Made by a program: the position numbers and the translations under genes. Positions 10,487-20,727 of a stretch of 64,000 nucleotides of DNA are shown one piece after another (positions within the stretch are counted from its first letter, which is position 1; each line of letters opens with the position of its first letter). Source of the stretch: Paulownia fortunei (lineage: Eukaryota > Streptophyta > Magnoliopsida > Lamiales > Paulowniaceae); assembly GCA_019321725.1 (NCBI GenBank), contig CM033109.1, positions 18,197,993-18,261,992 of the forward strand. Direction: 5' to 3'. The notes under the pieces were generated by a model. The model was not told where the DNA came from. It made no database searches and was given only the letters and a program-made list of their open reading frames with translations.

Positions 10487-12510
10487 TGTTAGGTTCATTT
10501 AACCGTAGGGTGTGCACAACGGAAATTTTAAAAAATAATTTATTACAAATCAAAACATGATATATCAAATATGACATCACCCACAGTTTGATGTGATTAT
10601 CGATTTTGCCTTTTCAATTATCTAAAATAAATAGTAAAAGGTTTTAGATTTATACCTTTGAGCACTCTGATTATAGAAGGGGTTGAAGCAATCGATTGAT
10701 AGCCCTCGTACAGAAACTGGTTTGCAGAAATCTAGATGTCTGCCCTTTGTCGAAGTCTATACTTCAAGCAAGAATACAAAATTAGAACCCCGCTAGTAAT
10801 TTTAATTCTTTCACTAATCAAGTATTTCAGAGTATTTTTTTAGTATTAATTCTTAAACCAAACGGTGGTAATAAGAATTGAAGGAAAAAGAAGGAAGATG
10901 GAGTTTATGACAGAAATAATTTTCTCTTTCTTTTCTTGAGATGGCTGAAAATTGCAAGAGTTTTACTCTTGGTATTTTTGGCCCCTTCCTTATGTGGTAG
11001 TGGCCGAAAATTCTAATACCCTACTCTAGGGAATTCTTGGCCCCTTCTTACTTTGTTGGAAGATTTTTGGTTGATCTCAAGATCTCCAAAAATCTCTAAC
11101 TCTGTCTCCAAGGATATTATATATCCTCTTGTATCTTCCAAAGATACTATGAGATATTTTATCTAATCAAATTAGATCATTCCTAGAATATCTAATTCTT
11201 AGACTTCTATCTTCTTCCATCAACTCTAAGGGCCTCTCCTAATGGGCCACTTTAATTGGGCTTGAACTTTTAATTAAATCCAATAATTAATCCAATTAAT
11301 TGATTGAGCCCAAATTCAATTAATTAATAGTAATCAACTAATTTAATTCTATCAAGCTCACGTAATTATTTTAGGCTTAATTAAATAATTCAATTATTTA
11401 ATTGAGTAAAAAAATTTAATAATTAAATTAATTTAGAGCAAACTCAATTAACTCCAACTGGGTCCCTAATCTTATTTGGTCAAATTAAAAAAATCTAATT
11501 ATTTAATTAAATAATTAATTCAACTCCTTGAATTAAATTTTGCCCTCAATTAATTAATCTCTAGTAATTAATTAGATCTAACTCCTTAGATCAATTTCTA
11601 GATTAGAAATGCTCCATCCCAAACTGTGTATGACCTTTTAGGTTTACAACTGAGCTGGCAATGGGCTTGCGACATTTGCAACCTATGGATAACAATTATT
11701 ATTATTAATTAATTTAATTAATTAATCCGCTTAGAATTAACTCTTTTGTTCCAAAACCTCACAAGTCATGGAAATACCTAACAAGTATATCATGACCACC
11801 TAGTCTTAAGTGAAATAGCGAGCAAACCTATTTCAATTATGAGTATTATACACATAAGTTTCTTCCGTCAATTAATCTCCTAATTGAGTCTAGGATATGG
11901 ATTATAAGTCAAAACCATATATAACTAAATAATTATGATTGTATTTTAAGTACCAATGACTCATGATGAATTGTAAGAAAACCCCGTCCAACATACATCT
12001 TGCCTTGTTCAAGGACTTATGAATCATGAACTATGAAAACATAGGAGATTCACTTATTTAACTAGACAAGTGATGAAAACTTTGTCAGCCACTTTTTAAC
12101 CTCCATATGCACCAATACAACATGCAACAATTCCCTTTTATGATTATTAGGCAATCAGAAGATACATCAAGATAGAACACCACATGTATAAGGCTGTCAT
12201 GGTACCTCAAGTCTAAAGAATAATCTTGTACTATTATGACGTGGAAATTCTTACTTCGATAAATAATGTCTCCAACTAAGAATTTCCAACATACCTGTTT
12301 GATGTACTTGTTCTCTAACAAATACCCACATACATCCACTAGCGTCAATACGCTGATGCCTATGGAGTGAGACATCCTCCTCATGCGAGCATGCTTTGTA
12401 AGCGTAGGTCTTATTGGGCTATTTGATATCTCGTCTCAAAAAGCCCTTGATGCGAAATTAATTTAAGACCAAAGCCATAGAGGCATATTTTATGATTGTC
12501 ATTATATGTG
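10487..12510 (-). repeat. 3' LTR of copia-1, U3 start deleted
   Basis: The plus-strand left end is TGTTAGGTTC at 10487, following the Tat gag. The body aligns with 17850-19830 (shared blocks such as TTTGATGTGATTATCGATTT, the TTAATTAATT-rich middle and CTTATTGGGCTATTT). At 12510 the LTR sequence stops and RNase H coding begins directly. The 5' LTR has about 150 further bp (19830-19981), so the first part of U3 and the polypurine tract are missing here. Confidence 0.75.
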
Positions 12511-13925
12511 GGAGAAACTCTTTCCACTAAGACGTTGCCACAACCAATGATCTCTTTGATCAGGTGGTATCGCCTGATTATATGCTTGGATCTTTGATGA
12601 GATATTGGTTCTGTTGCTTGTATAATAGCTCCATTATTATCCTACTATGCCAATACGGGATCAACAATAACGAAACTATACTCAACCCTTGGATTAAGTT
12701 CCTCATCCAAATAGCTTTCTCTGTTGCATCACATGTAACAATGTATTTGGCCTCAGTGGTGGAATCTGGGGCCGTCTCTTGCTTGGAACTCATCCAGCTG
12801 ACAGCGCCACTATTTATGGTGAATACGTGTTCAGATATCGACTTTGAGTCATCTATATCAGATTAAAAACTATAATCCATATAATCTTCTAGTTTTAGTT
12901 CTCTAGAGCCATATAAAAGAAAGATATTTTTAATCCTTCTCAAGTATTTAATGATCATTGTCATGTCTTTCCAGTGTTCTTCACTTGGATTAGACTGATA
13001 TGTTCACGTGACACTTATAGCATGTGCGTCATCAGGCCTTCTACATGGCATACCATACATTATACTTCTAACGGTGAATGCATAAGGCATGTGAGTCATT
13101 CTTTCTCTCTTCTCAAGAGTCTTTAAAGACATAGACTTTGAGATTCTCATTTGAAATCCTTATTTGGATTCCTCCATGCTAAACCTCTTTAGCATTTTAT
13201 CTATGTACATGGATTGGGATAGTCCGATTATTATTTTTTATCTATCTATAGATCATTATTCCCAGAATAAAAGATGCATCTCTCAAATCCTTCATGGAGA
13301 ACTGATCAGACAACCAAAATTTGGTTGACTGCAGTCCCTACATCATTTTCAATGAGTAGAATGTCATCAATATATAGCATAATAAATGTCAATACGCTCT
13401 CACTAAACTTCTTGTAGACACAAGGTTCATCCAAATTTTTATTAAAATCAAATAATTGATTGCCTCATCAAATTGGATGTTCCAGTTTTGGAAAGTCTGC
13501 TTGAGTCCATAATTAGACTTTTAAAGCTTGTAAAACTTTTGCTCCCTCCCTCTGAATATGTAGCCTTCAGGCTGCCATAGAAAGATCGCTTCCTTAATAT
13601 TTCAATTAAGGAAAATGGTCTTCACATCTATCTGCCATATCTCATAGTCATAATATGCAGATATGGCTAGAAGAATCCAGATAGATTTTAGCTTTGCTAA
13701 TAGCGAGAAGGTTTCCTCTAATCAATTTCTTGCTTCTGAGTATAACCTTTTGCGACCAATCATGCTTTGTACGTCACTACCTTTTCTTTTACTCCAAGCT
13801 TCCGCTTGTAGACCTATTTGCAGCTAATGTGAACTACTTCCTATGGTGGGCCACCAAGGTCTATGTCTTATTGGAGTACATGGAGTCCATCTCAGATTGT
13901 ATGGTATCTTGCCAACTTTTTTAGC
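12511..13925 (-). pseudogene. copia-1 reverse transcriptase and RNase H
   Basis: RNase H motifs are in 12578-12793 (SSKQETAPDSTTEAKYI, ATEKAIWMR) and a final HIIRRYHLIKEIIGCGN frame runs up to 12511. The RT palm box LYIDDILLIEND has YIDD at 13363-13374. Upstream, YGLKQ and SWNIRFDEAI-like residues (seen as FQNWNIQFDEAI) lie near 13440-13520. Stops are frequent between 12900 and 13350 and between 13380 and 13700. In copia elements this enzyme copies the genomic RNA and degrades it. The C-terminus and the stop codon are missing because of the deletion into the LTR. Confidence 0.75.
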
Positions 13926-14900
13926 CGATGTCAGACATCACATCTCTAAAAGTTCTTGGATCACTATCTAAGGGAAAATCTTCCTCGTTTTGTGGTTCTT
14001 GAACTTCTTCAAGTTCCACGACTTCATCATTTCTATCTAATAGAAATTCCTCCTCTATAAAGGTGGTGTTCCTCAAAATAAACACCCTTTGTTCCAAAGA
14101 GTCATAGAAGTAATACCCAATAGATTTCTTTGGATACCCTACAAACTTACATATATTAAATCTTATATCCAATTTATCTCCCGTTTGCTACTTCATGTAA
14201 GCAACACGCCCCCATACCCTAAGGTATTTATAGGAGGGTGGTTTATTACATCATATCTCATATGGTGTCTTAGGCACCATCTCAGATAATACTCTATTAA
14301 ATAGATATGCCGTTGTTTCTAAGGAATAACCCCAGAATGAAAGAGGAAGTCTAGTGAAACTCAACATCGATCAAACCACATCTAACAGAGTTCAATTCCT
14401 ATACTCCGCTACCCCATTGATTGAGGAGTAGTAAGAGAAGTCCACTAAGAGAGAATCCCATCATCTTTTAAATAGTCAAATAAACTCTGTGCTTTAAGTA
14501 TTCACCCCCTTGATCTGATCAAAAAGCTTTGACACTTAGCCTAGTTTGTTTCTCCACTTCACATCTGAATTCCTTGACTTTTCAAAGGCTTCAGATTTAT
14601 CATACCTAGAATAACCATCGATGAAGGTTATGAAATAGTGATAGTTTCCTGGAGTACTAATATTTAGTGGCCCACATATACCTATATAGATCAAATTCAA
14701 TAGATGTTTGGCTCGCTCCACTTGTCCAACAAATGGTAATTTGGTTATTTTTTCCTTGAGACATGATTCACATATTGGCATTCCTTACTCATTCTCATGA
14801 TTGAGCAATCGAGCTAACTTGTGAATTCTCCTATCAGATATATGACCTAATCTAGCATGTCATAAAAATGTAGAACTATGATTATCTAATTTTCTTTTCT
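13921..14900 (-). pseudogene. copia-1 integrase
   Basis: 14536-14781 encodes the end of the zinc-binding domain and the start of the catalytic core (CESCLKEKITKLPFVG, LNLIYIGICGPLN, YFITFIDGYSRY, KSEAFEK). The first catalytic Asp position (usually HTDVCGP) reads YIGICGP, so it is replaced. The second, FIDGYSRY, keeps its Asp. The post-core block at 13921-14172 has FVGYPKKSIGYYFY and VFILRNTTFIEEEF. Stops at 14175-14530 interrupt the core. It lies between protease and RT as in all Ty1/copia elements. Confidence 0.75.
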
Positions 14901-14963
14901 TTTGTTGAATATGGAAAAAGGGAGTTATGGGGAGTAATAGTATATAAATCATTCATCAATATG

Positions 14964-15410
14964 CTAGTGTAAATCAAAGAAGAACATTTGAGGATGGAAC
15001 AACTCCCATCCTTTATTGTAAAATAATAACCTTTTCCATCCAAAAATAGGAATAAAGATAATGTTCTTCACTAACTCTGGAACATGAAGACAATTGTTTA
15101 AAACCAAAATGATTCCATTTCCTAAAGCTAAGCTAATAGTTCCTATGGCTAATGCAACAACCTTTGCTCTATTCCCCCATTGTAGGACAGTCTCTCCTCT
15201 ACGTAGCTTCTTACTTCTTGCCATCACTTCTAAATTATTGCAAAGATGAGATCCACATCTGGTATTCAATACCCAAGAAGCATCATTAACTGATAAGTTA
15301 ACTTCAACAAAATATATACCTGAACTCTTCAGGCTCGCAAGGTACTCCTTTTAGTTCCTCTTTTAGTGCCCAGGTTTGCCGCAGTGGTGGCACATGTTAT
15401 CAGCCTTCTT
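14964..15410 (-). pseudogene. copia-1 protease and gag zinc knuckle
   Basis: The 14964-15269 frame has NTRCGSHLCNNLEVMARS, RRGETVLQWGNRAKVVALAIGT and the LNNCLHVPELVKNI segment. This is the copia protease core whose active site is normally DTGCGSHI; here the Asp reads Asn (NTRCGSH), so it could not cleave. Just upstream at 15345-15405 the zinc knuckle reads CHHCGKPGH and then meets two stops at the positions of the following Trp and last Cys. Both changes are inactivating. A related fragment occurs at 62700-62876. Confidence 0.75.
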
Positions 15411-15479
15411 GGAACCCTTCGAGACCTTACCAGTTGCCTTTATCTTATTGGCCTTCATGGAAACTTTTTCCTTCCCCTT

Positions 15480-16134
15480 CATCTTCTTGGGCTTTACAGC
15501 CTTTGATTTGGATATCTAATAAGCATGATTGACTTGTCCTTTTTCATTTTAGACTTAACCATCTTAATATGTTAACCAGCTCAGCAAGGATAGTTTCCAT
15601 CTTATGCATGTAGAAGTTGACAATGAAGGTGCCAAATGATGGAGGTAGAGACTGCAATATGAGATCCATGTAGAATTCGTTGTCCATAACGACTCTAAGG
15701 GACTCGAGCTTTTCTATTAGGCTTATCATCTTCAATCTATGTTTATAGACTGAAGAGCCTTTCATCGTATGGGTCCTGAAAAACTCTTTTGAGATCTGAT
15801 ATCTCACCTACCTAGTGTGTTCACCATATAACTCTTGCAGGTGAACGAAGATATCATGGCCATGATTATGTATCCCATGTTGCCTCTGCAACTCGTTTGA
15901 CATCGATGCCATCATATATCATTGTGCCTGCATATCATCATCAACTTGTTGTTGATATTCTGCAAGCTCCTCCTTAATCCCACTTTTCAATGGGCCTACC
16001 GGTGGAAGGGTATCGAGAATGTAGGCCTTCGTATTAGATTGTAAGATAATCTTGAGTTTCCTCAACCAATCGACAAAGTTGGGTCTAATTATCTTATTGG
16101 CATCCAAGATTGATGCAAGTGGATTCTTAGCCAT
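15480..16134 (-). pseudogene. gag: copia-1 gag
   Basis: The start ATG at 16134 opens MAKNPLASILDANK, then PNFVDWLRKLKIILQSN and YILDTLPP, the N-terminal block of copia gag proteins. 15544-15807 continues with RYQISKEFF, MKGSSVYKHRLKMISLIEKLESL, VMDNEFYMDLILQSLPPSF and YMHKMETILAELVNIL. The middle near 15810-15920 contains a frame break. Gag would form the particle shell. It is the best preserved gene of copia-1 but still disrupted. Confidence 0.8.
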
Positions 16135-17769
16135 TTTAAAGATGGAATCTACAAAACTTAAAATAAGGTAGAAAATGAGTATTCTTTCAAAAACATATTC
16201 ATTTATAATAATGTCTTTACTTATAAATATTGCCAACTATTTTATTCGAATTCTATCACCCTTAATGGCAATTCGAGAAGTTATATTTCCTAGTGGGTTG
16301 AGGCCTAATTAGTATGTCGTATGCCCTAATTTTATAAGCCCATAAAATATATTAAAAAGTGGTTAACTCTTTAACTATTGTATCTCTATACAACCCTTAA
16401 GATATTTTGCCTTACTTCTTTCCATATACCCAATTTTATGAGCCTATATGATACTAAGTATCAAGCAAGACCCATCAAGTCTCTATGTAGATAGAACATC
16501 AAAATGTTTCATGACTCATAGCCAACATAGAGATGAGTCCATCCCATGAGCATCGCTACGCTTAGTAGAGATCATAGCTTTCCATCACAAAGTCACCCCA
16601 CAACTCATGGCCAATGACTAAGTGAGGTTGCATCGTTATGTTATTTACTTTTGATAGCAGACATGGATTATTAGGTCCAACCCTATTTAATCCATATTTG
16701 CTTGAAATCAGAATTTTGGAAAAATTCATTTACTTGATTTTTAATTCAAATGGAGTATCTTATTTTAACCAAGGCCTCATCTTTTCATCTTTGTTTATAT
16801 AATGAGTTTTTATTTAATTGATAGCAAGTATATCATTGAAAGTACTAAATAAACACTATGCATGCATCTAATACATGCACAATTGGATGATCATGAGTTA
16901 GTCCTATACAATCCATTTGAGTGGATCCAGGTCAATCTAAGGGTAATAAAAAGAAATAGAAACTAATTCTATTATATGAATATATATATACTCATACATT
17001 CATGGGTCTTCGCTTGATTCTTCGCCTTAGTTCTTCTTCTTGTCCACCATAAACAAAAAGAAAACTTCACACTATGCTACTCTCTTCACATTACAAAAAT
17101 GAAAAAGTACATACAAAAAGATAATAGGAGACACACAGACCCTATTTTAAAATCCAAAAACATACATCCAATCACATTAGTCCATAGCTCCATCATCATC
17201 CCTTACATGCTCATAAATACATCACATGAATTTTTTCAAAGTATGTAAATTTATAATCCATTAGAATTGCTAATTTCAAGACTTGTGTCAATATTTTGAT
17301 TTTTCATGGAAAAACTTTAATTAAAAAATTTCAAAAATCAAGCTTTGCAACCCAACACGATGGGACTGTCTAATAGCCTAACACACAGCCAGTGTGCCCA
17401 GCACTTGATGCATGTACTCGCGCTCACCCAATGGGTGTGCACGCCTGCCCAGTTGTGCACACATACGTTGCACAGGCAGGTGCACATCCAGCCACCAATG
17501 CACGCCCTCGCATGTATGTTAGGTGCCCAGCACCTGACGCTATGCGTGCGACCACCTCCCACTGCTGCACACAGCCCTTGGATGCAACCCATGCTACAAT
17601 GGTTGTACGTTATGCCTGGGCAGGTGCCCCAAGCCAACGAGCAACATGCATGGGCAAATGCCCATACACATACTCAACTAGTGGTGCTCCTACCCCTGGG
17701 CAGACGATGGATGCTGTGACCCGATGGCCGTCTACACGATGATGGTGGTGGTTCTGCGATGTATTTATC
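16135..17769 (-). other. copia-1 5' leader with GC-rich island
   Basis: No protein similarity is seen. Blocks such as CCCAATTTTATGAGCC and ACCCATCAAG at 16430-16620 recur in the copia-2 leader (29090-29400), so this is a conserved long untranslated leader of the family. The segment 17340-17760 is strikingly GC-rich within AT-rich DNA and carries repeated GCCCAGCAC and GTGCACAC-type words. Open frames across it on both strands look like a composition effect. The PBS expected at its upstream end is not recognisable. Confidence 0.55.
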
Positions 17770-19981
17770 GTATCCAAAATTTAAAAATTAAATGGAAAAT
17801 GCAAAACTAATAAGTCCCAATCAGAAATCGCAATTAAACATGCTATATCAAATACGACATTACCCCCAATTTGATGTGATTATCGATTTCATATTTTTAA
17901 TTATCTGAATGAAACAGTGAAAGGTTTTTGATTCATACCTTTGAGCACTCCAATTGTAGAAGGGGTTGAAGCAATTGATTGCTAGGCTTCATATATAAAC
18001 TGGTTAACAGGATCTAAATGTCTTTCCTATATCGAAGTCCACACTTTGGACAAGAACACAAAATTAGAACCCACTAGCGATTCTAATTCTTTCACTGATC
18101 TAGTATTTCAGAGTATTTTTTTGAGTATTAATTTTTAAACTAACATGTGGCAATAAGAACTGAATACTTTTAATCAATCAAAAGATGAAACTTTTGATTG
18201 AAGGAAGAAGAAGAAAGATAGAGTTTTTTAGGGAAATAATTTTCTCTTTATTTACTTGAGATGGCCAAAAATTGCAAGAGTCTTACTTGTGGAATTTTCG
18301 GCCCCTTCCTTATATGGTGGTGGCTAAAAATTTTAAGAGTCTTACTCTTTGAAATTTTTGGCCCCTTCTTTATTTATTTGAGGATTTTTGGGAGATTTCA
18401 AGATCTCCTAAAAATCTCTAACTCTATCTCCAAGAATATCATATATCCTCTTGTATCTTCCAAAGTTACTATAAAATATTTTATCTAATTAGATAATTTC
18501 AAGAATATCTAATTTTTAGACTTTCATCTTTTTCCAATAACTTTAATGGACATCTCTTAATGGACCCATTTGAATTGGACTTAAAATTTTAATTTGATTA
18601 AATCCTAATTAATCTAATTAATTGATTGAGTCCAAATAATCAATTAATTTACCTAATCGTATTCAGCCCAATTAAATAATTCAATTATTTAACTAAATAA
18701 ATTAATATAATAATTAAATTAATTTATGCCTAACTCAATTAATTGATCTAATTAATTAATTGTTTCACTCCAATTGGGCTCCCTAATATTATTAGGTTCA
18801 ATAAAAAATTATTATTTAATTATATAATTAATTCAACATCTTGAATTAAATTAAGCCCCCAATTAATTAATCTCTATTAATTAATTTAATTTAATTCTTT
18901 GGATCAATTTCTAGATTAGAAATGCTTTATCCCAAATTGTATGTGACCCTTTAGGTTTACAACTAAGCTAGCAATTAGCTTGTAACATTTGCAACTTATA
19001 TATAACAATTATTTTAATTACTTAATCTAATTAATTAATCCATTTGCAATTAACTTTTTAATTTCAAAAATCTCACAAGTCATAGAAAATATCTAACAAG
19101 TGTATCATGACTAGCTAGTCTTAGGTAAAATAGTGAGAGAACATATTTTAGTTACAAGTACCATACACATAATGTCATTTCATCAATTAATCTCTCGATT
19201 GAGACTAAGGTATGGATTATAAGTCAAAATCCTAAATGACTCAATAACTATAATTGTATTTTAAGTTCCAATGACTCGTAATGAATTGTTAGAAAACCCT
19301 ATGTAACATTCATCCTGTCTTGGCCAAATTTTTGAGTTAAGAACTATGAAAATATATGAAATTCATTTGTTGTACTAGACAAGTGACAACTCATTTGTCT
19401 ACCACTTATTAACCTACTTACAAGCCAAAGTAACATCCAATGTATATTTCTTTGTGATTGTTAGGCAATCAGAAGATACATCAAGATGGTATACGATGTG
19501 CACAAAACTACCATGATACCTCAAGTTGAAGGGCTAATTGTATACTATCGTAATGTGAGAATTCTTACTTTGATAGATAACATCTCCATCTAAGAATTTT
19601 CAATAGGCTTGTTCGGTATACTTGTTCTCTATTAAATACCCACATACATACACTAGTGTCACTACGCTGATACCTATAGAGTGAGACATCCTTCTCATGT
19701 GAGCATGTATTATATGTGTAAGTCTTATTGGGCTATTTAATGTCCCGTCTCAAAAAGTACTTTATTCAGAACTAATATGAGACCAAAACCATATATGCAT
19801 ATTCCATAATCGCCATCATATACTCTACCATACCCCGTATCTAAGTTTGGTATAAGGATTTTATCTATTTAACAAACGTTATTAAAGATAAAGAGAATGC
19901 CTATTTTTAAAAAGTTATTTTACGAATACAAGAGTATAAAAGATGCCCAATCTAATTGGCGCGTTAGGTACTACTCTAACA
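17770..19981 (-). repeat. 5' LTR of copia-1 (inner end approximate)
   Basis: It shares most of its length with 10487-12510 and ends on the plus strand in ACTCTAACA at 19981, matching the outer end ACTCTAACA of copia-2. It contains the same AATTAATT-rich U3 block (18590-18900) and the AAAATTAGAACCC block near 18060. The inner end does not show the U5 terminus or a tRNA-iMet PBS, so both are probably deleted. The left boundary is an estimate. Confidence 0.65.
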
Positions 19982-20199
19982 TATATGGTGATGGTGTAGG
20001 TGCATACGATGTCCTAATCCTTTCTTCGTGTTCACTTATCACTTTTTTACTGACCTTTTCCATCATTTACTCAAGGTTCTACTTACAGATGCCATCATTT
20101 TATCTACTTCTCCTTCCACCGCAATAGGAGAAATATAGAATGATGGTGAAAATGACACCACCTTATAGGGCATCTCCTTGTCCCTACACACTAAATAAT
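19982..20199 (-). pseudogene. Tat leader and possible gag N-terminus
   Basis: Between the Tat LTR and the outer end of copia-1 the minus strand has an open frame of about 70 codons (MPYKVVSFSPSFYISPIAVEGEV) ending in a stop near 20063. A shifted frame then reads MMEKVSKKVISEHEERIRT up to the copia-1 boundary. Its position right before the gag block at 10486 on the far side of copia-1 suggests that it is the gag beginning. I recognise no domain in it. Confidence 0.35.
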
Positions 20200-20727
20200 G
20201 TAGCTGAGTTCGGAACCTTGCACAAACTACTTTTAACCTAGACTCAAGATATGTTAGGCTTGTTAGGGTGGCTCCCAATCTTCCGATACTTAAGTCAGAC
20301 GAGTTTGAAAAGGGATAAAAAGCTAAATACCAAAAATATAAGTAGAAGATTAAAAGTCACATTACTCGTCTATAGTAGCAGTGGGAAAGTATTTATAGGC
20401 GTTGATCACGTGAGTTTTAGACATATGTAGCATCTCAACCATTTATTATTGGGACGTGTAACATAATCCACAGTAGGTGATCGAGTTGATCTGATTCGTG
20501 AGATCACGTCGAATGATGACCAAATATAAATATGCGGACCTTGTCCTATTGAGTAAATGAGATTAAATACAAATAGTAAAATGATAAAACGTGACCTTTA
20601 TACATCAATTTTCTTTATATACAACACATTATGTTATACAATTCAATAGTTAGAATAATCAAAATACCATAAAGATGAACTCGACATAGATATATCAATT
20701 ATACATAAAAAGGAGAGTGTAATAACA
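20200..20727 (-). repeat. 5' LTR of the Tat-like element (approximate)
   Basis: On the minus strand the segment starts TGTTATTACACTCTCC at 20727. It has a TATA box (TATAAATA, 20391-20398) followed by a CTTAAGTATCGG motif near 20283-20294, which in my recollection is common in the R/U5 of Tat LTRs. A degenerate primer-site-like GTGTAGGGACAAGG lies at about 20172-20187. No second LTR is in the window, so the inner end near 20200 is an estimate. Confidence 0.45.

Larger units (their letters stand above)
10487..19981 (-). mobile_element. Ty1/copia element 'copia-1', long LTRs, defective
   Basis: Two related long repeats, 10487-12510 and about 17770-19981, flank coding remnants in the minus-strand order gag, zinc knuckle, protease, integrase, RT, RNase H. 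Integrase before RT is diagnostic of Ty1/copia. The LTRs are clearly homologous but have many substitutions and indels (roughly 80-85 percent by eye over the U5 half), so this is an old insertion. It interrupts the Tat gag. The inner ends of both LTRs are damaged: the 3' LTR lacks about 150 bp of its U3 start, and the 5' LTR has lost its U5 end and PBS. I see no matching 5-bp target duplication (CGTGC left, TATAT right). Confidence 0.8.
7960..20727 (-). mobile_element. Tat-like Ty3/gypsy retrotransposon, split and 3'-truncated
   Basis: Two pieces on the minus strand flank the copia-1 insertion. 19982-20727 holds an LTR, a degraded primer site and the start of the leader/gag. 7960-10486 holds the rest of gag, the protease/linker and RT up to the active site. 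Motifs such as CTDFTNLDKACSKDPYP, MMDAYQG, NAGATYQRLVNRMF and YVDDMLIKS are typical of the Tat lineage. RT stops exactly where the Athila 5' LTR begins. Its downstream pol, integrase and 3' LTR are not seen beyond the Athila element. It is the oldest layer of the left part of the window and is heavily mutated. Confidence 0.75.

Noticed and set aside
17345..17742. Overlapping open frames of 99-124 codons on both strands in the GC-rich block
   Set aside because: Frames on both strands are open at once, the peptides are His/Cys/Ala/Thr-rich with no domain, and the block lies in an element leader. The openness follows from few AT-rich stop codons.
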